The notes under the pieces: model-generated
Seen by the model: the letters and a program-made list of their open reading frames with translations, nothing else
Databases searched by the model: none
Told to the model about the DNA's origin: nothing
DNA from: Nitrospirota bacterium
GTDB taxonomy: Bacteria; Nitrospirota; Nitrospiria; Nitrospirales; Nitrospiraceae
Direction: 5' to 3'
NCBI GenBank assembly: GCA_040757595.1
Contig: JBFLWP010000002.1
Location: forward strand, 1-64,000
DNA: 64,000 nucleotides
Translations under genes and position numbers: made by a program
In this document: positions 53,027-61,738 of the stretch, piece by piece
How positions within the stretch are numbered: position 1 is the stretch's first letter
Layout: each line of letters starts with the position of its first letter

Positions 53027-53174
53027 GCGTGACAGGTGACGGGTGACGAGTGGTGAGTGACGGCAGAAAGCATGGTCGGTGGTCAGTGGCCGGTGAAGAT
53101 TCCGGAGCTCCGCCCTTCGCTGACCACCGACCACCGTCCCCCAACCATGGTCCAACGGCTGTCACGTGTCACGC
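53027..53174 (+). repeat. Nested inverted repeats at the flgA-flgH junction
   Basis: Outer arms GCGTGACAGGTGAC (53027-53040) and GTCACGTGTCACGC (53161-53174) pair at 13 of 14 positions. Inner arms GGTCGGTGGTCAG (53074-53086) and CTGACCACCGACC (53120-53132) pair perfectly over 13 bases. The outer right arm lies inside the codons for the flgH signal peptide. Confidence 0.75.
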
Positions 53175-53847
53175 GTCATGCGCCACGCTACTCTTGCTTC
53201 TCCTGTCCGCCGGCTGCGCGAGTCCGCCGCCGGTCAGCTCGCAGATCGCATTTCCGCCCCTTCCACCGCCCAAGACGGTCGGGTCACTCTGGCAGGAAGA
53301 GAACGGCCGGGCGTACCTCTACGAGGATCTCCGCGCGAGGCGGATCGGAGACGTGATCACGATCGTGATCGAGGAAAAGCACAAGGGCTCCAAGAGCGCC
53401 GACACGACGGCGGAGCGGGAGTCAACGTTGGCGAGCAGCCTCTCGGGAAGCGGCAGCGTCTTCACGGCCGGCATTCCCGCGCTTTTCCTGAACAAGAGCT
53501 TGGCGACCAGCCTGGGGGTGGACGGCAGTTCCAAGGGGAAGTTCGGGGGAAAGGGCGAGACGAGCCGGGAAGACACCCTCACCGGCACCATGTCGGCTCA
53601 CGTGATCGAGGTCCTGCCGAACGGTGATCTGAGGATCGAGGGGCGCCGCGAGGTGACGGTCAACAGCGAGAAGCAGACGATGGTCCTCAGCGGCGTGGTC
53701 AGGGTCGTGGACCTCGACACGGCCAACCGGGTGAAATCGTCCCGCATCGCCGACGCCAAGATCGAATATACGGGGCTCGGCGTGGTCAACGACGTTCAGC
53801 GGCCTGGGTGGCTCGTGCGGGTGTTGGACTGGATCTATCCGTTCTGA
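53050..53847 (+). CDS. flgH: Flagellar L-ring lipoprotein FlgH
   Basis: Outer-membrane ring protein, lipid-anchored: lipobox LSAGC follows a LLLLLL core. The mature part is typical (GSLWQEENGRAYLYEDLRAR, RIGDVITIVIEEKHKGSKSA, then IEVLPNGDLRIEGRREVTVN and the closing LDWIYPF). The start is uncertain: no ATG is in frame, the GTG at 53050 has no good ribosome-binding site, and the N-terminal ~40 residues are encoded by the nested inverted repeat. Mature length is normal. Confidence 0.9.
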   Translation: MVSDGRKHGRWSVAGEDSGAPPFADHRPPSPNHGPTAVTCHASCATLLLLLLSAGCASPPPVSSQIAFPPLPPPKTVGSLWQEENGRAYLYEDLRARRIGDVITIVIEEKHKGSKSADTTAERESTLASSLSGSGSVFTAGIPALFLNKSLATSLGVDGSSKGKFGGKGETSREDTLTGTMSAHVIEVLPNGDLRIEGRREVTVNSEKQTMVLSGVVRVVDLDTANRVKSSRIADAKIEYTGLGVVNDVQRPGWLVRVLDWIYPF

Positions 53848-53902
53848 GGAAGACGTGAAACGTGAGACGCGAGCCGTGAAGGATGACGAACGAGGGGACA
53901 GG

Positions 53903-55042
53903 ATGAACTGCAAGCGGCTAGCAGGGCTGGTGCTCATCGGGGTGCTTCTCGCCGGGTCCGCCGAAGCGGCCCGGGTCAAGGACATTGCGAGCATCGAGGG
54001 AGTACGTGAGAACCAACTGCTGGGCTACGGGCTCGTCGTCGGGTTGGACCGGACCGGCGATCAAGTCATCGGCGGCCAGTTCACGGTGCAGGCCATGATG
54101 TCCATGCTCAACAAGATGGGCATCAATCTTGTTATCGATCCCATCCAATTGCTGACCAGAAATATCGCCTCGGTGATGGTGACCGCCAAGCTGCCGCCGT
54201 TCGCCAGGCCGGGCCAGACCGTGGACGCCGTGGTCTCCTCCATGGCCAACGCCAAGAGCCTGCAGGGGGGGACTCTGCTGCTCACGCCGCTCAAGGCTCC
54301 GAACCAGCAGGTCTATGCGGTTGCACAGGGGCCGATCTCGATCGGGGGATTCCTGGGCGGCAGCGGAGGCGGAAGCGGCAACAGCGGGAGCAGCACGGTG
54401 ATCAAGAATCACCAGGCGGCCGGCGTCGTTCCGAACGGGGCCATCGTCGAAAAGGACGTGGCGGTGAACATCGAGTCCTGGGATTCGGTCTCGATCGTCC
54501 TGCGGCAGCCGGACTTTACGACGGCGATTCGAGTAGCCGACGCCATTGACAACCTGCTGGGGCCCGGCTCCGCCGCCCCGGTCAACGCGGGGCAGGTCCG
54601 CGCGGCCGTTCCCGCCAGCTTCCAGGGCCGGGTGGTCCAGTACATCGCGACGATCGAGGGGCTGGAGGTCTCGGTGGACGTGCCGGCCAAGGTCGTGGTG
54701 AACGAGCGGACCGGCACGGTGGTGCTCGGTGAATATGTCCGGCTTTCGACCTGCGCGATCGCGCACGGCAACCTGACGATCACGGTCAAGGACACGGTCT
54801 CGGTCTCCCAGCCGAGCGCCCCTCTCATCGGGAACGCGGCGGGGAAGACCGAGGTCATCCAGAACCAGGAGACCCAGGTGCAGGAGGATCCGGCCCGGTT
54901 GATGGTGGTGGACGAGACCGTGACGCTGGGGGAGGTCGTCCGGGCCTTGAACGCGGTGGGAGTGACCCCTCGCGACCTGGTGGCTATCCTCTCCGCCTTG
55001 AAGTCCGCAGGAGCGCTTCAGGCAAATCTAGAAATCATATAG
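53903..55042 (+). CDS. flgI: Flagellar P-ring protein FlgI
   Basis: A 379-residue periplasmic ring protein with a signal peptide (LAGLVLIGVLLAGSAEA). Diagnostic motifs: ARVKDIASIEGVRENQLLGY, GLVVGLDRTGDQV, MLNKMGI, NIASVMVTAKLPPFARPGQT, and the C-terminal LGEVVRALNAVGVTPRDLVA with ILSALKSAGALQANLEII. GAGGGGACAGG precedes the ATG. A 7-base inverted repeat AAATCTA/TAGATTT spans the stop codon in a locally AT-rich spot. Confidence 0.96.
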   Translation: MNCKRLAGLVLIGVLLAGSAEAARVKDIASIEGVRENQLLGYGLVVGLDRTGDQVIGGQFTVQAMMSMLNKMGINLVIDPIQLLTRNIASVMVTAKLPPFARPGQTVDAVVSSMANAKSLQGGTLLLTPLKAPNQQVYAVAQGPISIGGFLGGSGGGSGNSGSSTVIKNHQAAGVVPNGAIVEKDVAVNIESWDSVSIVLRQPDFTTAIRVADAIDNLLGPGSAAPVNAGQVRAAVPASFQGRVVQYIATIEGLEVSVDVPAKVVVNERTGTVVLGEYVRLSTCAIAHGNLTITVKDTVSVSQPSAPLIGNAAGKTEVIQNQETQVQEDPARLMVVDETVTLGEVVRALNAVGVTPRDLVAILSALKSAGALQANLEII

Positions 55043-55094
55043 ATTTGAACAGCATAGTTAATGTGACGATTTCGATATTTTCCAAGGGGACGCG

Positions 55095-55502
55095 ATGGGC
55101 ACCGATCTCGGATACTTGCCGCTCCACCCGGTGACGACGCCCGATATCGGCTTCGGGGCCAGAGCCGAAGGGTTGGTCCTGACGCTTGAAGCGGCTAACG
55201 ATCCGGCCAAGCGGGAGAAGGTCGACCTCCCCAAGGCCGCGAAGGAATTCGAGAGCTACTTCATCGCCTATCTGATGAAAGTCATGAGGGAAACCGTCCC
55301 CAAGGGGCTCGTCGAAAACAAGGGGGGGCAGTACTTCTATTACTTTTATGACCAGGAGATCGGCCGGCTTGCTGCAGAGCGGGGCGGGTTGGGGTTCGGG
55401 GCCCTCCTGCTGGGGGAGTACGGGCAACAACCGGCATCATCCGGCCAAAAAAACCTCTCAAGTCCTGGGGCGAATCAGCCGATACCAGGAGCGAGCCGGT
55501 GA
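55095..55502 (+). CDS. flgJ: Rod-capping protein FlgJ, N-terminal domain only
   Basis: A 135-residue protein with the rod-cap domain: LPKAAKEFESYFIAYLMKVM, RETVPKGLVENKGGQYFYYF, DQEIGRLAAERGGLGFGALL. The C-terminal peptidoglycan hydrolase domain of enterobacterial FlgJ is absent, so another enzyme must open the wall. AAGGGG lies before the ATG. Its last codons contain the flgM promoter. Confidence 0.9.
   Translation: MGTDLGYLPLHPVTTPDIGFGARAEGLVLTLEAANDPAKREKVDLPKAAKEFESYFIAYLMKVMRETVPKGLVENKGGQYFYYFYDQEIGRLAAERGGLGFGALLLGEYGQQPASSGQKNLSSPGANQPIPGASR
55458..55485 (+). promoter_or_regulatory. Sigma-28 (FliA)-like promoter of flgM
   Basis: TCAAGTCC (55458-55465), 12-base spacer, GCCGATAC (55478-55485), inside the 3' end of flgJ and 80 bases before the flgM ATG. 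It would give FliA-dependent synthesis of its own inhibitor, the usual feedback. Confidence 0.78.
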
Positions 55503-55565
55503 AGCATCTGGCGCGGAAGGGTTCGATGGGCCGAGCCAGTCTTGCCGGTGGCGAGAGGATAACAG

Positions 55566-55868
55566 ATGGAAATCTCGGGTCATGGTCACGCTCACGAATT
55601 GGCCAAATTGCTGCTCGGGGTCCAGGACTCGGACCGGTCGACGGGGAAGTCCCAGGCCTGGTCCACACCCAAGCAGGATCAGGTCGACATTTCCGACCAG
55701 GCCAAGGAGATCCAGCGGATCAAGTCGCTGGTCAATGAGCCGGACACGGCGCGGGCCGCTCACGTGGAGCGACTGCGGCAGGCCGTGGACAGCGGAACCT
55801 ATGATGTCAGCGGCCGCAAGGTGGCCGATGCCTTAATCCGACACGTGCTGACCGACGCCGTCCTCTGA
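55566..55868 (+). CDS. flgM: Anti-sigma-28 factor FlgM
   Basis: A 100-residue protein. The C-terminal half carries the FliA-binding signature: VDISDQAKEIQRIKSLVNEP, ARAAHVERLRQAVDSGTYDV, SGRKVADALIRHVL. The N-terminal half is disordered, as expected for an export substrate. Export through the completed hook would free FliA. Confidence 0.93.
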   Translation: MEISGHGHAHELAKLLLGVQDSDRSTGKSQAWSTPKQDQVDISDQAKEIQRIKSLVNEPDTARAAHVERLRQAVDSGTYDVSGRKVADALIRHVLTDAVL

Positions 55869-55932
55869 CCGTCGCGCCTCTCCCGCGAGGCGGCAGGGCC
55901 GGCCGGCCCTGCCGTCCGCGAGGAGAGAGCCC

Positions 55933-56451
55933 ATGTCTACCACCTTCTTGACAGCCCCTCTCATCGAGCAGCTCGTCGAGGTCCTGGCCAAAGAGCAGCA
56001 GGGCCTGGAAGCCTTTCTGGCCGTCCTGGAGCGGGAGCGGCACGCCATCAAGGCCCTGTCGGCCGACGGAATGGCCGCCGCGACCAGCGCGAAGCTCACG
56101 CTGCTCGAGACCCTCGGAGCCATCGAGCGGCAACGGGCAGAGGTGATCGCCCAACTGGCGCGGGAATGGTCGGTCGAGGCGGACCAACTGACGCTCCGTG
56201 CGATCGCCGAGCGGGTCGAGGCCAGGGAGGCGGGAGCCCTCCTCCGGATGCGTGACACGCTCAACCGGGCCCTTGCCGAGCTGGGGGATGCCAACGAGTT
56301 CAACGGCATGGTCATCGCCCATTCCCTGGCCTGTTTCGAGGGAGGGCTGTCGGCCGGACGGGTCAATCCGGCGACGCCGCTCTATTCCGCCGCCGGCCTG
56401 TTGCAAATGGTGCAAGGACCGGGGGAGCCGACGCTGGCCCGCAAGGGCTGA
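55933..56451 (+). CDS. flgN: FlgN-type export chaperone for hook-associated proteins
   Basis: A 172-residue helical protein (IEQLVEVLAKEQQGLEAFLA, VLERERHAIKALSADGMAAA, ETLGAIERQRAEVIAQLARE) ending in a flexible tail with the FlgN-like phrase LYSAAGLLQ. FlgN binds FlgK and FlgL before export; both genes follow directly. GAGGAGAG precedes the ATG. Confidence 0.85.
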   Translation: MSTTFLTAPLIEQLVEVLAKEQQGLEAFLAVLERERHAIKALSADGMAAATSAKLTLLETLGAIERQRAEVIAQLAREWSVEADQLTLRAIAERVEAREAGALLRMRDTLNRALAELGDANEFNGMVIAHSLACFEGGLSAGRVNPATPLYSAAGLLQMVQGPGEPTLARKG

Positions 56452-56468
56452 GCGCAGGAGGGCGAGAC

Positions 56469-58496
56469 ATGTCGGGAATATCCAATCTGTTCGAGATCGG
56501 GCGGTCGGCGCTGTTCGCCAGCCAGCAGGCCCTGTCGGTGACCGGCCACAACGTGGCCAACATCAACACGCCCGGCTACGCCAGGCAGAAGGCGGTCTTT
56601 GCCGAAGCGCGCCCCATGGACGGCAGTCCGGGGCAGGCGGGCACAGGAGTCACGGTCACGCAGATCCAGCGGTCCATTGATACCTTCCTTGAAGGCCAGT
56701 TGACCACCTCCCACGAGCAGCTCGGCCGTTACGAGGTCTACCGGAGCAGCCTGCTCCGCATCCAGGAGCTGTTCGGGGACGCGAACGACCAGGGGATCGG
56801 CGCGAGACTCAACGAATTCTTCAATGCGCTCCAAGACGTCGCCACCAGCCCCTCGGACCTCACGGCCCGGACGGTCCTGCTCTCGAAGGCGACCACGCTC
56901 AGCCAGGAGTTCAACCGGGCGCAGACGGACTTGACCGCCAACCGCCAGGCGCTCGACCGCCAGGTCAGCCAGACGATCTCCGAGATCAACGACCGGGCCT
57001 CCCAGATCGCGGACCTGAACGCGAAGATCGTGGAGGCGGAGAACAGGGGGCAGAACGCCAACGACCTGCGCGACCAGCGGACCACGCTCCTCAACGAGAT
57101 CGCCGAACGGATCGAGGTCTCGACCTTCGAGGACTCGTCCGGCAGCCTCTCGGTCTTCGTCGGCCGCGGGCAGGTGTTGATCTCCCAGAGCACGGTCCGC
57201 GAACTGGTCGGGGTGGCCTCGGCGGCCAACGACGGCCTCCTGGCGGTGGGCTACGACACCGGCGGCACGAACCAGACGGACATCTCCTCGCTGATCACCA
57301 GCGGCCGGCTCAAGGGGTTGCTGGACGCCAGGGACAGCACGATTCCCGGCCTCCTGACCTCGCTGGACAAGCTGGCCGCTTCGCTCGTGAACGAAGTCAA
57401 CCAGGTTCACCGCCTGGGCTACGGGCTGGACGGGTCCACCGGGAACGACTTCTTCGATCCGCTCTCCGTCACGGCCGAGGCCAAGACGACGAACACCGGC
57501 AGCGCGAGCGTCGGGAGCGGGGCGATCACGGCCAACAGCCTCCTGACCTTCCACGACTACACGATCACGTTCACCTCGGCCACCGCCTACGAGATCAAGG
57601 ACGCCACCGACGGAACCTACATCAAGGGCAACTATGCGGGGACTGCGATCACCGCCCCCTCCGCCGATTCGCCCGCCTACATCATCACCGGGTCCAACGA
57701 CACCCTGACCGTGAGCGTGGACGGGACCGCCTCGGGCACGATCACGCTCACCGGAGCCGCCTCTCCGGGCCAGGCATACACCAGCGGGTCGGCCCTCGCC
57801 ACCGAACTGCAGACCAAGATCAACGCGGACGCGACCCTGTCCGCGGCGGGAAAGAGCGTCACGGTGATCTACGACACGACGACGAACCGCTTCGTCATCA
57901 CCTCGAACTCGACCGCCTCGACGTCGGCCGTGAACGTGACCGGGGGGACCGCCAGGGCCACGCTGGGCCTGTCCAGCGGAACCAGCACGGCCGCCTCTGG
58001 CACCTACAGCTCGCCGCAGACGTTCACGCTCGACGGGCTCTCGGTCACGGTCACGGGCACGCCGGCCGCCAGCGACGTGTTCACGGTGAACTCGCGGGAG
58101 GACTCGGCCAAAAACATGGCCGTGAGCCTTACGAGCGGCAACAAGGTGGCGGCGGCAACGTCGCTGGCCGGCGTCCCGTCCGACAACGCCACCGTCCTCT
58201 CTCTGGTCGCGCTCAAGAGCAAGTCCCTGGACGCCCTGGACGGCACGACCTTCAGCAGCTTCTACGGCGTCACCGCCGCAAACCTCGGGGCCACGGCCCA
58301 GAAGGCGGATCGGGACTTCCGGTCCCAGGAGATCGTGCACGGACAACTGGAGACCTTCCGCTCGGAGGTCTCGGGGGTCTCGCTGGACGAGGAGCTGGTG
58401 GACCTGATGCAGTTCCAGCGGGCGTTCGAGGCCGCGTCGCGGCTCATCGTGATCACGGACGAAATGCTCCAGACCCTCATTTCGCTCGGCAGGTGA
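56469..58496 (+). CDS. flgK: Hook-filament junction protein FlgK with an inserted flagellin-type module
   Basis: A 675-residue protein, longer than the usual ~550. N-terminus LFEIGRSALFASQQALSVTG and HNVANINTPGYARQKAVFAE, domain LEGQLTTSHEQLGRYEVYRS, and C-terminus VSLDEELVDLMQFQRAFEAA are diagnostic. An insert at about residues 395-515 contains a flagellin_IN-like repeat (NDTLTVSVDGTASGTITLTG, then KINADATLSAAGKSVTV) also present in FlgL. Four bases separate it from flgL. Confidence 0.93.
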   Translation: MSGISNLFEIGRSALFASQQALSVTGHNVANINTPGYARQKAVFAEARPMDGSPGQAGTGVTVTQIQRSIDTFLEGQLTTSHEQLGRYEVYRSSLLRIQELFGDANDQGIGARLNEFFNALQDVATSPSDLTARTVLLSKATTLSQEFNRAQTDLTANRQALDRQVSQTISEINDRASQIADLNAKIVEAENRGQNANDLRDQRTTLLNEIAERIEVSTFEDSSGSLSVFVGRGQVLISQSTVRELVGVASAANDGLLAVGYDTGGTNQTDISSLITSGRLKGLLDARDSTIPGLLTSLDKLAASLVNEVNQVHRLGYGLDGSTGNDFFDPLSVTAEAKTTNTGSASVGSGAITANSLLTFHDYTITFTSATAYEIKDATDGTYIKGNYAGTAITAPSADSPAYIITGSNDTLTVSVDGTASGTITLTGAASPGQAYTSGSALATELQTKINADATLSAAGKSVTVIYDTTTNRFVITSNSTASTSAVNVTGGTARATLGLSSGTSTAASGTYSSPQTFTLDGLSVTVTGTPAASDVFTVNSREDSAKNMAVSLTSGNKVAAATSLAGVPSDNATVLSLVALKSKSLDALDGTTFSSFYGVTAANLGATAQKADRDFRSQEIVHGQLETFRSEVSGVSLDEELVDLMQFQRAFEAASRLIVITDEMLQTLISLGR

Positions 58497-58500
58497 CGCC

Positions 58501-60918
58501 ATGCGCGTATCCGAATTTCAGATGTTCCAGCTCTTTCTGAGCAACCTCCAGCGGGCGCGGTACAAGGCCCTGCAGGCCCAGGAACAGCTCTCGTCGGGGA
58601 AGCGGATACTCCGGCCCTCCGACGATCCCACCACCTTCGACCGGATCGTCTCGGACAAGGCGGCGCTGGCCGTGGCGGACCAGCGGCTGCGGAACGTCCA
58701 GTTCGGCGGGACCAAGCTCAAGACGGCCGACACGACCCTGGGCTCTGTCGCGACCCTCCTGACCCGGATCAAGGAGCTGGCGGTGCAGTTCCGGGACGAC
58801 ACGGTCGGCGCCTCCGAACGGGCGACCGGGGCCAAGGAGGTCCGCCAGATCCTCCTCGAGCTGCAACAGTTGGCCAACACGAAGCTGAACGGGGAGTCGC
58901 TCTTCAGCGGCACCAGCACGCACGGCCGGGCGACCGGCCTCGCGATCACCGCACCGGTCACGCTGACCAACGGGAGCACCGATACGCTGGTCGTGTCGGT
59001 GGACGGGACAACCTCCGGGACGATCGACTTGACCTCCACGACCGAATCCCTGACCGGCTCTCAACTGGCCTCCCGCCTCCAGAGCAAGATCAACGCGGAC
59101 GCCACGTTGAGCGCCGCCGGCAAGAGCGTCGCCGTCACGTTCGACACCGACCATCTCGTCGTCGCCTCCAACAGCACGGGCAGCTCTTCGACCGTGGAGG
59201 TCACGAGCGGGCTCGCCCTTTCCGCGTTGGGGTTCCACGGAGGAAGCCGGACGACCGGCGAGTCGGCCTTCGCGCTCCAGGCCAAGACCAGCGCCGATGC
59301 GGGAAACACGGGCGGAGCCGTCATCGCGCAGGGCCGCGTCATCGAGCCGGCCGCGGTCACGTTCGACGACTACCTCGTCAAGTTCAGCTCGGCCACGGCC
59401 TTCAACGTCTACAACGTGTCCCGGCCGGTCACCGTCACCCCCGACGAGGACAACACGGGCGGGGCGGCGGTGAGCAACGCGGGGGTGAACGACCCCTCGC
59501 TGGTGCGGGGAGACTCCTACGAGGTGCGGGTCCAGAACACCTACACGGTGACGAGCTCGAACAACGCGCTCCGGTTCACCCCCGGCTCGGGGGCCGCCAC
59601 CACGATCTCGCTGACCGCCGGCACGTACACGGGCGGCCAGTTGGCCAGCGCGCTCCAGACCGCGATGAACGCGGCCAGCGGGGGGGACACCTACACGGTG
59701 TCCTACGAGGCGTCCACGGGCAAGTTCTCGATCCAAAACGACTCTGGCAACGCCGGCGCCCTGACCCTCTCGTTCGACCATTCGGCGACGACCGCCGAGG
59801 ACCTGCTCGGATTCGCGGCCAGCTCGGTCTCGGTGGCGGTCGGGTCCACCGCCACCGGCAACGACGCCACGGCGACGTCCGGGGCCACCCTCCAGCATTA
59901 CGTCTACGATTCCACCGTCGGGTCCGCGATCTTCAACGTGACCTCCTCCAACAACACGATCTACCGGGGAGGGAGCGCGATCACGCTCGCCACGGGCAGT
60001 TACACCGGGGCCGAGCTGGCCTCGGAGATCCAGAGCAAGCTGGGAAGCGGCTACAGCGTGGCCTACGGGACCGCCAGCACGAAGCCGGCCCGGTCGTTCA
60101 CGATCACCAACTCGACCGGCGGAGCCGTGACCTTCAACTGGTCGAACTCCGGCGCGACCGCCGCCTCCCTGCTCGGCTTCGACGCCACAGACTCCACCGT
60201 GGCCAACGGCGGCACCGACGTGAGCGACTTCGACGCGGGGAACGTGACGTACGAATCCGACGCGAACATCGACTTCGACGGATTGCGGGTCGCGCTCCGC
60301 ACGGCCGGCGGGGCGCCGCACGACGGGGACGTGTTCGCGGTCGGACACAACGTGGAGACCGTGCTCGCCAACCAGACCTACGCGTCGGGGGGGAGCATCG
60401 ATTTCAAGGGGCTCCGGATCTCGATCAAGACCAACACGGGCGCCCCGGCCTCGGGCGACATCTTCCGGGTCCAGAGCGGCGTCCAGTACCAGGGCAACGA
60501 AGGACTGCAGGCCATCGAGGTGCGGGACAACCAGACCCTGAAGACGAACCTGCCGGGCAATCAAGTGTTCAGCGGGGCGACGATCGATCTGTTCGCGGCG
60601 GTCAAGAGCATCACGGCCGCGCTCAACGGCAATTTCGGCGGCGGCATCGGGCAGGGGTTGGACGACCTGGACAGCGCCATCCAGCAGGTGTCGGAGGCCC
60701 GCGGGGAGATCGGCGCCTTGACGAACCGGCTGGACACGATCGAAGGCAGCCTCCAGGACATCAAGGAGCTGGTGTCCGGAGCCCTCAAGGAGAACCAGGA
60801 TGCGGACCTCGTCCAGGTGATCTCCGAGCTCAGCGAACAGCAGTACGCGCTGCAGGCCATCGCCCAGGCGGGGAGCCGGATCTTCGAATCCTCGCTGCTG
60901 AATTTTCTGAAGTTGTAA
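58501..60918 (+). CDS. flgL: Hook-filament junction protein FlgL, enlarged
   Basis: An 805-residue protein, roughly double the usual FlgL. The N-terminal flagellin-like helix (MFQLFLSNLQRARYKALQAQ, QLSSGKRILRPSDDPTTFDR) and the C-terminal helix (ARGEIGALTNRLDTIEGSLQ, ending AGSRIFESSLLNFLKL) bracket a long beta-rich middle made of at least three flagellin_IN-like modules (about residues 155-250, 345-445 and 475-580), each with a TGxxLAxxLQ-type helix and an LGFxxxS-type end. The middle region probably forms a large exposed domain at the hook-filament junction. Confidence 0.9.
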   Translation: MRVSEFQMFQLFLSNLQRARYKALQAQEQLSSGKRILRPSDDPTTFDRIVSDKAALAVADQRLRNVQFGGTKLKTADTTLGSVATLLTRIKELAVQFRDDTVGASERATGAKEVRQILLELQQLANTKLNGESLFSGTSTHGRATGLAITAPVTLTNGSTDTLVVSVDGTTSGTIDLTSTTESLTGSQLASRLQSKINADATLSAAGKSVAVTFDTDHLVVASNSTGSSSTVEVTSGLALSALGFHGGSRTTGESAFALQAKTSADAGNTGGAVIAQGRVIEPAAVTFDDYLVKFSSATAFNVYNVSRPVTVTPDEDNTGGAAVSNAGVNDPSLVRGDSYEVRVQNTYTVTSSNNALRFTPGSGAATTISLTAGTYTGGQLASALQTAMNAASGGDTYTVSYEASTGKFSIQNDSGNAGALTLSFDHSATTAEDLLGFAASSVSVAVGSTATGNDATATSGATLQHYVYDSTVGSAIFNVTSSNNTIYRGGSAITLATGSYTGAELASEIQSKLGSGYSVAYGTASTKPARSFTITNSTGGAVTFNWSNSGATAASLLGFDATDSTVANGGTDVSDFDAGNVTYESDANIDFDGLRVALRTAGGAPHDGDVFAVGHNVETVLANQTYASGGSIDFKGLRISIKTNTGAPASGDIFRVQSGVQYQGNEGLQAIEVRDNQTLKTNLPGNQVFSGATIDLFAAVKSITAALNGNFGGGIGQGLDDLDSAIQQVSEARGEIGALTNRLDTIEGSLQDIKELVSGALKENQDADLVQVISELSEQQYALQAIAQAGSRIFESSLLNFLKL

Positions 60919-60935
60919 CGAGGAACGACCGATAA
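60908..60935 (+). promoter_or_regulatory. Sigma-28 (FliA)-like promoter before csrA
   Basis: TGAAGTTG (60908-60915), 12-base spacer, ACCGATAA (60928-60935), overlapping the flgL stop codon and 40 bases before the csrA ATG. Confidence 0.55.
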
Positions 60936-60974
60936 GAATAAGGCAATATCCACGTCCAGCCAGGGAAGGCGGTC

Positions 60975-61208
60975 ATGCTGGTCCTGACACGGAAGTTGGG
61001 GGAAGGCATCACGATCGGAAGCGACATCCGGGTCGTGGTGCTGGAAGTGAAGGCCGGACAGGTGCGGCTGGGAATCCAAGCCCCGCCCACCGTGCAGATC
61101 CACCGGGACGAGATCTACGCCAAGATCGTGGAGGAGAACCGGAAGGCGGCGGCGATTCGAGAGGTTCCGGCGGAGGCGCTGAAGCAACTGCGAAGACCGA
61201 GTCCCTGA
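60975..61208 (+). CDS. csrA: Translational regulator CsrA
   Basis: A 77-residue RNA-binding dimer. MLVLTRKLGEGITIGSDIRV, VVLEVKAGQVRLGIQAPPTV and IHRDEIYAKIVEENRKAAAI are standard CsrA, with a short C-terminal extension as in FliW-containing species. Binds GGA-type sites near ribosome-binding sites, classically in flagellin mRNA. Confidence 0.97.
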   Translation: MLVLTRKLGEGITIGSDIRVVVLEVKAGQVRLGIQAPPTVQIHRDEIYAKIVEENRKAAAIREVPAEALKQLRRPSP

Positions 61209-61217
61209 GGAGGAAGC

Positions 61218-61697
61218 GTGAAGGTTCGCACCAGCCGGTTCGGCGAGATCGAAGTCCGGGAAGAGATGCTGCTGACCTTTCCGTCCGGCCTGATCGGGTT
61301 TCCGCGCGCCACCCGGTACGTGATCCTGGACCACGATCGGGAGGCGCCGTTCAAGTGGCTTCAGTCGGTTGACGAGGGAGGGTTGGCCTTCGTGATCATG
61401 GTGCCGACCCTGTTCCGGCCGGATTACCGGGCCGTGCTCGCTCCTGAGGACATTGCCGAGCTGGGGCCGGTCGAGACGGAGAACCTGAGTCTCTTCGTGA
61501 TCCTGACGATCCCGCCCGGCGACCCGCGGCGGATCACCGCGAATCTTCAGGGGCCGGTGGTGGTGAACCAGCGCAGCCGCCTGGCCAAGCAGGTCATCCT
61601 GCGTGACGAGTATCCGACCCGGTATCCGCTGTTCCCGGACGAAGCGGTGCGGGATGCGGCGGCTGAGCCTCTGGCCTGTGGAACGCGGCGTCCCTAG
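61218..61697 (+). CDS. fliW: Flagellar assembly factor FliW
   Basis: A 159-residue protein that binds CsrA and flagellin. Typical motifs: MKVRTSRFGEIEVREEMLLT, FPSGLIGFPRATRYVILDHD, PFKWLQSVDEGGLAFVIMVP and LFVILTIPPGDPRRITANLQ, GPVVVNQRSRLAKQV. GTG start, nine bases after csrA, with GAGGAGGAAGC upstream, so the pair is co-translated. In the partner-switch model free flagellin releases CsrA from FliW. Confidence 0.95.
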   Translation: MKVRTSRFGEIEVREEMLLTFPSGLIGFPRATRYVILDHDREAPFKWLQSVDEGGLAFVIMVPTLFRPDYRAVLAPEDIAELGPVETENLSLFVILTIPPGDPRRITANLQGPVVVNQRSRLAKQVILRDEYPTRYPLFPDEAVRDAAAEPLACGTRRP

Positions 61698-61738
61698 GCC
61701 CGGAAGGGGGTTCCCAGGATCGACATGAAGAGGGGGAA

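Noticed and set aside
22837-53180. A CRISPR array as explanation of the recurring GTGACGCGTCAC words
   Set aside because: The words are scattered singly in gaps tens of kilobases apart, with no regular repeat-spacer pattern and no cas genes.
55024-55046. AAATCTA/TAGATTT inverted repeat at the flgI stop as a terminator
   Set aside because: The stem is only 7 A/T-rich pairs, no T-run follows, and flgJ continues 50 bases later on the same strand.
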